Below, piece by piece: positions 36,550-44,011 of a stretch of 64,000 nucleotides of DNA. The notes below the pieces were generated by a model that searched no databases, was not told the DNA's origin, and saw only the letters and a list, made by a program, of their open reading frames with translations. Where the stretch lies: assembly GCF_011927725.1 (NCBI RefSeq), contig NZ_JAATJC010000001.1, positions 2,735,001-2,799,000 on the forward strand, read 5' to 3'. The translations under genes were made by a program, and so were the position numbers. The first letter of the stretch is position 1, and every line of letters begins with the position of its first letter. This stretch comes from Sphingomonas kaistensis. Lineage in GTDB: Bacteria > Pseudomonadota > Alphaproteobacteria > Sphingomonadales > Sphingomonadaceae.

Positions 36550-37341
36550 ATGGCAGAAACTACGAACGACAAGTCGAAACAGGACGGTGGCGGCGGACTG
36601 CTGCGCGGACTGCTGGTCATCCTGGTGCTGGCGTGGATCCTGCGCAGCCTGATCGCGGCGCCGTTCAGCATCCCGTCGGGCTCCATGCTGCCGGGGCTCT
36701 ACATTGGTGACTACCTGCTCGTGTCCAAGTGGAACTACGGGTACAGCCGGGCGAGCTTCCTGTTCGGCTTTCCGCCGATCGAGGGACGGCTGCTGGCGAA
36801 GCTGCCGGAACGCGGCGACGTGGTGGTCTTCCGGGGTCCGGCCGGTAACGACGTCATCAAGCGGGTGATCGGGCTTCCGGGCGACAGCGTCGGGACCGTT
36901 GGCGGCCGGGTGATCCTGAACGGCCAGCCGCTGGCCACGCGCCCGGTGGGCGCGATCGGCATTCCGGTCAGCCCCAACAGCCCGTGCCGCGCCGTGCAGC
37001 CACGGGTGCAGGGGAACGACTGCCTGTTCACCGCCTTCCGCGAGACGCTTCCTGGCGGCAAGAGCTATGTCGTTCTCGACCAGATCGACAATCCGGTGGT
37101 CGACGAATTCGCACCGGCACAGGTCCCCGCGGGCCACGTCTTCCTGATGGGCGATAATCGCGACGACAGTGCCGACAGCCGCGTTCCCCCGGAGATGGGC
37201 GGGATGGGCATGATCCCGATCGAGTCGCTGGTCGGCAAGGCCCAGACGACCTTCTGGTCGACCGATGGCAGCGCATCGTGGCTGCTGCCGTGGACCTGGT
37301 TCAGCGCCGCGCGGTGGGACCGGATCGGGTCGGCGCACTGA
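36550..37341 (+). CDS. lepB: Signal peptidase I
   Basis: 263 residues. Membrane serine protease that removes Sec and Tat signal peptides. One N-terminal membrane helix (about 18-38), then IPSGSMLPGL with catalytic Ser45, and NDVIKRVIGLPGD with catalytic Lys104; GHVFLMGDNRDDSADSR box is also present. Its stop shares one base with the rnc start (TGATG). lepB-rnc-era is a conserved proteobacterial operon. Confidence 0.96.
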   Translation: MAETTNDKSKQDGGGGLLRGLLVILVLAWILRSLIAAPFSIPSGSMLPGLYIGDYLLVSKWNYGYSRASFLFGFPPIEGRLLAKLPERGDVVVFRGPAGNDVIKRVIGLPGDSVGTVGGRVILNGQPLATRPVGAIGIPVSPNSPCRAVQPRVQGNDCLFTAFRETLPGGKSYVVLDQIDNPVVDEFAPAQVPAGHVFLMGDNRDDSADSRVPPEMGGMGMIPIESLVGKAQTTFWSTDGSASWLLPWTWFSAARWDRIGSAH

Positions 37342-38003
37342 TGGCCGACGTCGGAACCTTCGTCAGCGAGCGGCTGGGCCATCGCCCGACCGACCCCAAG
37401 CTGTTCGAGCGGGCGCTGACCCACGGCAGCGCCGGCCGGGACAGTTACGAACGGCTGGAGTTCCTTGGCGACCGGGTGCTGGGCCTGGTGATCGCGCGCT
37501 GGCTGTTCGAGCGCTTCCCCGACGAGCCCGAGGGCAAGATGAGCCGACGCTACAATGCGCTGGTGGCGCGGGAAACCTGCGCCGAGGTTGGCCGCGACTG
37601 GGGCGTGCCCAAGCTGGTCAAGCTGGGCAAGCAGGCGCGCGAGGATGGCGCGCAGCTGTCCGACAATGTGGTCGGCGACGTGGTCGAGGCCCTGCTTGGC
37701 GCGGTGCTGCTGGACGGGGGGCTGGAAGCGGCCGAGCGGCTGGTCCGGGCCAGCTGGGCCGGCTATCTCAACGACCAGAAAAAAGCGCCGCAGCACCCCA
37801 AGTCGTTACTGCAGGAAGTGGCGGCGGCGCGCGGCCTCAAGCCGCCGGTCTACGAGTTGCTGGGCCAATTCGGGCGGCATCATGCGCCGACCTTCCGGGT
37901 CAAGGTGAGCGTCGGCGGTGCCGGCGAGACCGAGGCGGAGGGCGCGAGCAAGCAGGAAGCGGAAACGGCGGCTGCGGCTGCCTTGCTGGAGAAGATCTGT
38001 TGA
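37341..38003 (+). CDS. rnc: Ribonuclease III
   Basis: 220 residues. Cleaves double-stranded RNA in rRNA and mRNA processing. Seen: ALTHGSAG, ERLEFLGDRVLGLVIA (metal site), DNVVGDVVEALLGAVLLDGG, and a C-terminal double-stranded RNA-binding domain (about 150-220) with GASKQEAETAAAAALLE. Starts at ATG 37341 in TGATG overlap with lepB. Confidence 0.97.
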   Translation: MADVGTFVSERLGHRPTDPKLFERALTHGSAGRDSYERLEFLGDRVLGLVIARWLFERFPDEPEGKMSRRYNALVARETCAEVGRDWGVPKLVKLGKQAREDGAQLSDNVVGDVVEALLGAVLLDGGLEAAERLVRASWAGYLNDQKKAPQHPKSLLQEVAAARGLKPPVYELLGQFGRHHAPTFRVKVSVGGAGETEAEGASKQEAETAAAAALLEKIC

Positions 38004-38893
38004 GCAAGCGGTGCGGCCTGGTGGCAGTGATCGGCGCCCCCAATGCGGGCAAGTCGACGCTGGTGAATGCGCTGGTCGGGCAGAAGGTGGCAATCGTCAG
38101 CCCCAAGGCTCAGACCACGCGGGCGCGGCTGATGGGGATCGCGATCGAGGGCGACAGCCAGATCCTGCTGGTCGACACGCCGGGAATCTTCTCGCCCAAG
38201 CGGCGGCTCGACCGGGCGATGGTCAAGGCGGCGTGGGAGGGCGCGGAAAGCGCCGACCGGCTGGTGCTGGTGGTGGATGCCGCGGCCAGTATCGGCCAGC
38301 GCGCGGAGATGGTGCTGCAGGGGATCGAGGGCCGGCCCGAGGCCAAGATCCTGGTGCTGAACAAGGTCGACATCGCCGACAAGGCCAACCTCTTGAAGTT
38401 CGCGACCGAGCTCAGCGCGCGACTTGAACCCGAGATCGTGTTCATGGTCTCCGCCACCAGCGGCGATGGCGTGGCGGACGTCAAGAAGCACTTGGCGGCA
38501 GCGATGCCGGAAGGGCCGTGGCATTATCCCGAGGATCAGCTTAGCGACGCGACCGACCGGATGGTTGCGGCCGAGCTGACCCGCGAGCAGCTGTATCTCC
38601 AGCTCCATGCCGAGCTGCCCTATGCCAGCGCGGTCGAGACCGAGAAGTGGGAAGAGCGCAAGGACGGATCAGCGGTGATCCACCAGCAGATCCTGATCGA
38701 GCGCGACAGCCAGAAGGCCATCGTGCTGGGCAAGGGCGGGTCCAAGCTAAAGGCGATCGGCGCGGCCGCCCGCGAGGCGATCGGCGAGCATCTCGGCCGC
38801 AAGGTCCACCTGTTCCTGCACGTCAAGGTCAATCCGCGGTGGAGCGAGGACAAGGGCCTTTACGAGGACATCGGGCTCGACTGGTCGAACTAG
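38000..38893 (+). CDS. era: GTPase Era
   Basis: About 297 residues. Binds 16S rRNA and helps 30S assembly. Seen: G1 GAPNAGKST, G3 DTPG, G4 NKVD, and a C-terminal KH domain (IVLGKGGSKLKAIGAAAREAI). No ATG is available at the conserved N-terminus; TTG 38000 gives MSKRCGLVAVIG and overlaps the rnc stop (TTGA). Convergent with the sirtuin gene, overlapping by 4 bases. Confidence 0.95.
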   Translation: MSKRCGLVAVIGAPNAGKSTLVNALVGQKVAIVSPKAQTTRARLMGIAIEGDSQILLVDTPGIFSPKRRLDRAMVKAAWEGAESADRLVLVVDAAASIGQRAEMVLQGIEGRPEAKILVLNKVDIADKANLLKFATELSARLEPEIVFMVSATSGDGVADVKKHLAAAMPEGPWHYPEDQLSDATDRMVAAELTREQLYLQLHAELPYASAVETEKWEERKDGSAVIHQQILIERDSQKAIVLGKGGSKLKAIGAAAREAIGEHLGRKVHLFLHVKVNPRWSEDKGLYEDIGLDWSN

Positions 38894-39606
38894 TCGAGGA
38901 GTTCATCGACCCATCGGGGCACGATCTCCGATGCGCGACCGAGCCGCGTTTCATCGAAGAAGATGCTGCCCTGGCTGGGGTCGAGATTGAGTTCCAGGCA
39001 GCGGGCGCCGACGTAGCGGGCGGTCTGGACGAAGCCGGCCGCCGGATAGACCGCGCCGGACGTGCCGATCGAGACGAACAGGTCGCAGGTGCGGATCGCC
39101 TCGTCGATGCGATCCATCTGGTAGGGCATCTCGCCGAACCACACGATATCGGGGCGGACCTGGCCGGTGGCGGCGCAGGCTGGACACACCGCCCCCTCCC
39201 CCATTGCGCCGGCCCACGGCAAGCGATGGTCGCAGGCGAGGCACCAGCCGCGCTGCAATTCACCATGCATATGGATCAGGCGCTCAGATCCGGCGCGCTC
39301 GTGGAGGTCGTCGACATTCTGGGTGACGAGCAGGAAGTTGCCGGGCCATTCGCGTTCGAGCCGGGCGAGGGCAAGATGGCCGGCGTTGGGTTCGACCGCC
39401 GCCAAGTGCGCGCGGCGAGCGTCGTAGAAGGCGTGGACCAGGGCCGGGTCACGGGCAAAGCCTTCCGGCGTTGCGACCTCCTCGACCCGGTGACCTTCCC
39501 ACAGGCCGTCGGCGGCGCGGAAGGTGGGCACGCCGCTGTCGGCGGACATGCCGGCGCCGGTGAGGATAACCAGGCTGTCGCCAATTCGCCTGCCGTCGGC
39601 AACCAT
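38890..39606 (-). CDS. cobB: NAD-dependent protein deacylase (sirtuin)
   Basis: 238 residues. Seen: VILTGAGMSADSGVPTFR (NAD site), TQNVDDLHERAGS, HMHGEL with catalytic His, and zinc cysteines in CLACDH and CPAC. FYDARR holds the Tyr-x-x-Arg pair found in sirtuins that remove succinyl and malonyl groups (class III). Could counter acylation of the acetyl-CoA synthetase lysine noted at 1-1316; the two genes are not linked. Confidence 0.92.
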   Translation of the reverse strand: MVADGRRIGDSLVILTGAGMSADSGVPTFRAADGLWEGHRVEEVATPEGFARDPALVHAFYDARRAHLAAVEPNAGHLALARLEREWPGNFLLVTQNVDDLHERAGSERLIHMHGELQRGWCLACDHRLPWAGAMGEGAVCPACAATGQVRPDIVWFGEMPYQMDRIDEAIRTCDLFVSIGTSGAVYPAAGFVQTARYVGARCLELNLDPSQGSIFFDETRLGRASEIVPRWVDELLD

Positions 39607-39665
39607 CCTGAAACCTTTTTGTTTACACTATTGTCAGCAAGCGCTGATCATAGGATAAAAGCACC

Positions 39666-40049
39666 ATGTACCGCCACGAGATCGGCATCGATCCTTCCGA
39701 CATCGACCACATGGGTCATGTGAACAACAGTGTTTACCTGAAGTGGGTTCAGGAAGCGGTAGTTCGCTATTGGGAGGGTGTCGCCCCGGCTGACGCGGTG
39801 ACCCGGCACCTGTGGGTAGCGCTGAAGCACGAGATCGAGTTCCGGCGCCCGACGTTTCTCGACGACGTGGTGGTGGCCGACGTGATCGCCGAGCGGGTGC
39901 AGGGTGCGAGAGCGCTGTTCACCACGGTGATTCGCCGCGGTGAGGATGTGCTTGCGGAGGTAAAGAGCACCTGGTGCTGCCTCGACGCGACCTCCATGCG
40001 GCCTGCCCGCCTTGCCAAGGACATCGTCAGCCGCTTCGTCCCGGCCTGA
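39666..40049 (+). CDS. Hotdog-fold acyl-CoA thioesterase
   Basis: 127 residues, 4HBT type. DIDHMGHVNNSVYLKWVQEA contains the conserved Asp and HVNN of this family. Hydrolyses an acyl-CoA of unknown chain. An A/T-rich stretch with TTGTCA (39631-39636) and GATAAA (39654-39659) lies just upstream and may hold the promoter shared head-to-head with the sirtuin gene. Confidence 0.9.
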   Translation: MYRHEIGIDPSDIDHMGHVNNSVYLKWVQEAVVRYWEGVAPADAVTRHLWVALKHEIEFRRPTFLDDVVVADVIAERVQGARALFTTVIRRGEDVLAEVKSTWCCLDATSMRPARLAKDIVSRFVPA

Positions 40050-40090
40050 GGCCGGTTGCTTCGGCCCGGGCTGCCGGCCAAGGTGCGCCG

Positions 40091-40801
40091 ATGCGCCCGA
40101 CTTCCCAGCCGCTTCGCCTGACGCTTGTCGCTCCCGAGGGGAGGATGGGGAAAGCGATCGCCGAGGCTGTCGCCGACGATCCGGGCTTCGTGCTCGATCC
40201 CGACCACGGCGACGTGATCGTCGATTTTTCGGCGCCCGAAGCGCTTGCCAATTCGCTGGAGCGAGCGACCCTCGCCGCGATACCCATACTGATCGGAACG
40301 ACCGGGCTCGACGATCTGGCCAGCCGGCGGATCCTGGAAGCGAGCCGTTCGGTCGCGGTGCTGCGCGCGTCGAATACCTCGCTGGGCGTGGCGCTGCTGG
40401 AAGAACTGGTCGAGCGGGCGGCGCAGGTGCTCGGTACCGGGTGGGACGTGGAGGTGTTGGAAATACACCATCGCCGCAAGCGCGACGCACCGTCCGGGAC
40501 GGCCCTGACCCTTGGTGAAGCGGCAGCGCGGGGCCGCGGTACGCCCATGCGCCGGGAAGATGCGCGAAGCGGACGGCAGCTGGAGCGGGAAGACGGCGCG
40601 ATTGGCTTCGCGGCCCTGCGGGGAGGAACCGTGGTCGGCGACCACGATGTGATCTTCGCCGGCACCGACGAGCGGGTGATCCTGTCGCATCGCGCGGACA
40701 GCCGGATGATCTTCGCCCGCGGGGCTCTGGCCGCAGCCCGGTTCCTCGCTGGTCAGGCGCCCGGCCTCTACACCATGCGCGACGTGGTCGGGGCGCTGTG
40801 A
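40091..40801 (+). CDS. dapB: 4-hydroxy-tetrahydrodipicolinate reductase
   Basis: 236 residues, shorter than the ~270 of E. coli. Lysine and diaminopimelate synthesis. Seen: EGRMGKAIAEAV (nucleotide motif with its usual first Gly replaced), VIVDFSAPEA, IGTTGL, SNTSLGVALLEELV, and EIHHRRKRDAPSGTALTLGE with the catalytic His and Lys. The shortening is between the first strands. nth follows in a GTGA overlap. Confidence 0.94.
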   Translation: MRPTSQPLRLTLVAPEGRMGKAIAEAVADDPGFVLDPDHGDVIVDFSAPEALANSLERATLAAIPILIGTTGLDDLASRRILEASRSVAVLRASNTSLGVALLEELVERAAQVLGTGWDVEVLEIHHRRKRDAPSGTALTLGEAAARGRGTPMRREDARSGRQLEREDGAIGFAALRGGTVVGDHDVIFAGTDERVILSHRADSRMIFARGALAAARFLAGQAPGLYTMRDVVGAL

Positions 40802-41475
40802 AGAAGGCCCAGGCGGCCGAGCTCTTCCTGCGCCTTGCCGAGCTCAATCCCGAGCCGGAGGGGGAGCTTGAATGGACGAGCCCCTACACGCTGCTGGTGG
40901 CCGTGGCGCTCTCCGCCCAGGCCACGGATGTCAGCGTCAACATCGCCACCCGGAAGCTGTTCAGGGTCGCCAACACGCCGGACAAGATGCTGGCGTTGGG
41001 CGAGCAGGGCATTCGCGAGCACATCAAGACCATCGGCCTGTTCAACACCAAGGCGAAGAACCTGGTGCTGATGGCGACCCAGCTGATCGAGCGGCATGAT
41101 GGGGTGGTGCCGGCGGACCGGGAGGCGCTGGAACAATTGGCAGGAGTCGGGCGCAAGACGGCCAATGTCGTGCTCAACATTGCCTTCGGCCTGCCGACGA
41201 TTGCGGTCGATACCCACGTTTTCCGGGTGGCCAACCGTACAGGCCTCGCTCCGGGAAAGACGCCGCTCGAGGTCGAGCGCAAGCTCGCGAAGGTGACGCC
41301 GAGCGAATACTTACTTCATGCCCACCACTGGCTGATCCTGCATGGTCGGTACATCTGCAAGGCGCGGGCGCCGGAGTGCTGGCGGTGCCCGATCGTCGAG
41401 ATCTGCCGCTACCGCGACAAGCGCCTGACCCCGCCTAGGTCCAGGACCGCTGAAAGCGCTGACCGAGCCCAGTAA
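40798..41475 (+). CDS. nth: Endonuclease III
   Basis: 225 residues. DNA glycosylase/AP lyase for oxidised pyrimidines. Seen: helix-hairpin-helix LAGVGRKTANVVLN with catalytic Lys, VDTHVFRVANR with catalytic Asp, and the C-terminal 4Fe-4S loop CKARAPECWRCPIVEIC. GTG 40798 overlaps dapB. Its tail overlaps convergent alr by 41 bases. Confidence 0.96.
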   Translation: MKKAQAAELFLRLAELNPEPEGELEWTSPYTLLVAVALSAQATDVSVNIATRKLFRVANTPDKMLALGEQGIREHIKTIGLFNTKAKNLVLMATQLIERHDGVVPADREALEQLAGVGRKTANVVLNIAFGLPTIAVDTHVFRVANRTGLAPGKTPLEVERKLAKVTPSEYLLHAHHWLILHGRYICKARAPECWRCPIVEICRYRDKRLTPPRSRTAESADRAQ

Positions 41476-42454
41476 GAAGCTCGTACTGCGAAATTCCCGT
41501 CTGGGCAGCGGCACGCTGGAGATCGAAGTCGAGGTCTACCCAGTCCCCTTCGCGCAACTGGGGAGAAGCACTGGCGTCGAGCGTGACAAGGTCCATCGAC
41601 ACGCGGCCGATGACCGGGAGGTCGCAGTCCTCGAATGTCGCATGGCCAACCGAGGAAAAGGCGCGGCGGTAGCCGTCCGCGTAGCCGATATTGATCACGG
41701 CCACCCTTGTCTCACGCGCCGCGGTGAACGTCGCATTATAGCCAACGCTTTCGCCCGCAACGACCTGTCGAAGCTGGATTATCTGAGCGCTGGGAATGCA
41801 GACCTGCTTGATTTCGGCGGCAGCGGCAGGGCACGGAATGCCGCCGTAGAGGGCCAGCCCGGGCCGCACGAGATCGAATGCAAAATCGCGACCGAGGTAG
41901 ATGCCGGCGCTGTTTGCAAGGCTGTACCTGTCGGCGGTCACGGCGGACCGGATCGCACGAAAACGATCCAGTTGGACTTGATTGAGTTGATGCTGCTCGT
42001 CTGCACACGCGAGGTGGCTGTGCAGAGTATGGATCGAGAGACCTTCGAGGCAGCCGAGCTCGTCCAGCGCCAGTCCGAGCCGGTTCATTCCGGTGTCGAC
42101 CATGACGTCGCATGGCTCGGATGCCCAGGCCGACGCCTTCCACCGTGCTATTTGCGTCGGGGAAATCAGGACCGGGCGAACGCCGGAACGCGGCTCGTCG
42201 TCCGGTCCGAATCCGTGCAGGACGGACAACGTGCCGGGCTCAAGGAAATCGAGCTTGGCCGCCTCGGTCCATGTGGACACGAAAAAATCGCGACAGCCCT
42301 CCGTCAGGAGGAGACGGGCGACTGTCTCAATGCCAAGGCCGTACGCATCAGCCTTGATGGCGGCGCCGGCGCAGGTCCCGGAACGGACGCGAAGATGGTG
42401 ATAATTGGCCGCCAGCGCACTCTTGCAGTGCCGCAGAGCCAAGGGGAAATGCAT
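41435..42454 (-). CDS. alr: Alanine racemase
   Basis: 339 residues. Makes D-alanine for peptidoglycan. PLP lysine in AAIKADAYGLG (about residue 34), HSHLACADE, NSAGIYLGRDFAFDLVRPGLALYG, and VGYNATFTAARETRVAVINIGYADGY with the catalytic Tyr region. ATG 42454; no clear ribosome-binding site. Slightly shorter than many Alr proteins. Upstream gene is an outer-membrane protein with a hairpin between. Confidence 0.92.
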   Translation of the reverse strand: MHFPLALRHCKSALAANYHHLRVRSGTCAGAAIKADAYGLGIETVARLLLTEGCRDFFVSTWTEAAKLDFLEPGTLSVLHGFGPDDEPRSGVRPVLISPTQIARWKASAWASEPCDVMVDTGMNRLGLALDELGCLEGLSIHTLHSHLACADEQHQLNQVQLDRFRAIRSAVTADRYSLANSAGIYLGRDFAFDLVRPGLALYGGIPCPAAAAEIKQVCIPSAQIIQLRQVVAGESVGYNATFTAARETRVAVINIGYADGYRRAFSSVGHATFEDCDLPVIGRVSMDLVTLDASASPQLREGDWVDLDFDLQRAAAQTGISQYELLTGLGQRFQRSWT

Positions 42455-42489
42455 GGGCGAGCCTTAGCGTGCGCGGACTCGCAGGTCGA

Positions 42490-42524
42490 GAGACCCGGCC
42501 CGGCATTTGCCGAAACCGGGTCTC
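42490..42524 (-). terminator. Hairpin after the outer-membrane protein gene
   Basis: GAGACCCGG (42490-42498) pairs perfectly with CCGGGTCTC (42516-42524), 9 bp with a 17-base loop that itself contains a small GGCA/TGCC stem. Lies just past the stop of the barrel gene on the minus strand. No T run. Confidence 0.5.
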
Positions 42525-42531
42525 ACGAAGA

Positions 42532-43389
42532 TTAGCCGCGAACGGGCGCAACCGGCGGGGGCGGAGGCGGCGGCGGCGGGGCCGGACACGGATCCGTCGC
42601 GAGGATCACCGTTCCGTCGGGGCAGGTCTGCGTGGCCGGCGGAGGCGGAGGCGGAGGCGCAGCTTCAACGACCGGCGGAGGCGGCGGAACCGGCTCGCGA
42701 CCCAGGTTGAAGATCAGGCTGGCCAGGATCGAATGCGACCGAAAGCGACCGTCGAGGCTTTCCACAGTCGACAGGTTGGTCGCGTCCTCAAGATCGACCT
42801 TGGACCTGAAGTAGCGATACTTGAGGCCGAGATCGACATTGTAGCTGACCGGCACCCGCATGCCGGCGATCAACTGCCATGCGAACGAACGGTCGCTACC
42901 GCTCACTCCACGCCCTGCCGGCACGTTGGGCCCGGCGATGACGTTGTTAAGCGAAACGCGAGCCAGCCCGACGCCACCGCCGGCGTACACCTGCAGAGCG
43001 TCGTCGCTACCGAAGTCGAGAAGGAGATTGGCCATTGCGGAGCGGACGTTCGTCCTTCCATCGATGGTCAGCGGGCCAGTGTTGTTGAACTGGATCGCAG
43101 GCGCAACCGAAACGCCATTCGGCACGGCACGCTTCCAGCCAAGCTCAGCTTCGGCACGCACCAGGCCAAGATCATAACCTGCAATGAAATCGAGATCGAA
43201 ACCGGTCTTGTGCTCGACGACGATCCCGTTCGAGACGTTTAACGCGCCCAACTGATAATCAAGCTTGAGCTTCTCCGGCTTCACCGCGCCGCCCTCGAAG
43301 CCGACGTACGGCAGGCCATCGCGCGCAAGGGCGGCAGACGGGGCAAGCGCGAGCAGCGTTGCGGCGAGCAGAGCAGATTTAGACGTCAT
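42532..43389 (-). CDS. Outer-membrane beta-barrel protein with Pro-rich C-terminal tail
   Basis: About 285 residues. Signal peptide (ALLAATLLALAPSAALA), then an 8-strand-like barrel as in OmpA/OmpX-type porin domains (GFEGGAVKPEKL, NVDLGLKYRYFRSKVDLED, HSILASLIFNLG). After the barrel come proline runs flanking TQTCPDGTVILATDPCP and the end PVRG, matching the tail of the TonB receptor at 9520-12108. No OmpA peptidoglycan-binding domain. Start ATG 43389 follows GAGGGGG. TATTAT at 43419-43424 (minus strand) is a possible -10 element. Confidence 0.88.
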   Translation of the reverse strand: MTSKSALLAATLLALAPSAALARDGLPYVGFEGGAVKPEKLKLDYQLGALNVSNGIVVEHKTGFDLDFIAGYDLGLVRAEAELGWKRAVPNGVSVAPAIQFNNTGPLTIDGRTNVRSAMANLLLDFGSDDALQVYAGGGVGLARVSLNNVIAGPNVPAGRGVSGSDRSFAWQLIAGMRVPVSYNVDLGLKYRYFRSKVDLEDATNLSTVESLDGRFRSHSILASLIFNLGREPVPPPPPVVEAAPPPPPPPATQTCPDGTVILATDPCPAPPPPPPPPPVAPVRG

Positions 43390-43500
43390 ACGTCCCCCTC
43401 GTTGGTAAGTTGGGGTCCATAATAGGAAACCGGCCGCCGATGTTCCTCTGTTTGTTTCACCAGCGCCTCGAAAACGACGGCGTGTGGCTTTCAAGCCTCA

Positions 43501-44001
43501 CTATGCTGACGCTATCAGTCCATGACTCCGCAAGGCTGACAGGACCTGCGCCAGCGCATCACGCGCCTGAGTGTCGACGACGGTTCCGCCAGAGACATTA
43601 GCGATCGCGGTATACTGATCGCCCACGACCCGTACCCCATTGAGGTGAAGTTCGCTTCCCCTGACGATCCCCGATGACCACTGACCCGCCATGAAGCGCC
43701 ATGTGCAGCCGTTGCTCCGATCCACCATCTGCAGGCCGTCGAAAGGAGTGATGAACCTCCATCCGCTGTCCGACCAGCATGCCACGTCGCGCGGGCGACC
43801 GGCCCATTCGCCTATGGGGTCGTTTCCGCAAAGATAAGAAAGACCCTGCTCCGGGATCTCCGGTGGAGAGTTGAGAGGCCCTCCCTCGCAACATCCCTGC
43901 ACGACTGCATCCAGAAGAATTAGGGCCTCGTTGTGCAAAAGCTCTTTTTGCGCCTGCCCCGCGGACAGGAACGGCAGTCCAATGCGATGCGATTTTGCCA
44001 T
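43501..44001 (-). CDS. DUF2793 virion-associated protein
   Basis: 166 residues. N-terminus HRIGLPFLSAGQAQKELLHNEALILLD is the DUF2793 hallmark, found in GTA and phage tail-fibre loci. C-terminus ends in a helix ALAQVLSALRSHGLIASA, close in form to the end of the spike at 51753. Last gene of the GTA-like block, so possibly a fibre or receptor-binding part. Confidence 0.88.
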   Translation of the reverse strand: MAKSHRIGLPFLSAGQAQKELLHNEALILLDAVVQGCCEGGPLNSPPEIPEQGLSYLCGNDPIGEWAGRPRDVACWSDSGWRFITPFDGLQMVDRSNGCTWRFMAGQWSSGIVRGSELHLNGVRVVGDQYTAIANVSGGTVVDTQARDALAQVLSALRSHGLIASA

Positions 44002-44011
44002 CCCGCGCTCC

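Noticed and set aside
34896..36710. 604-residue plus-strand open frame
   Set aside because: Antisense to pgi, whose motifs are complete.
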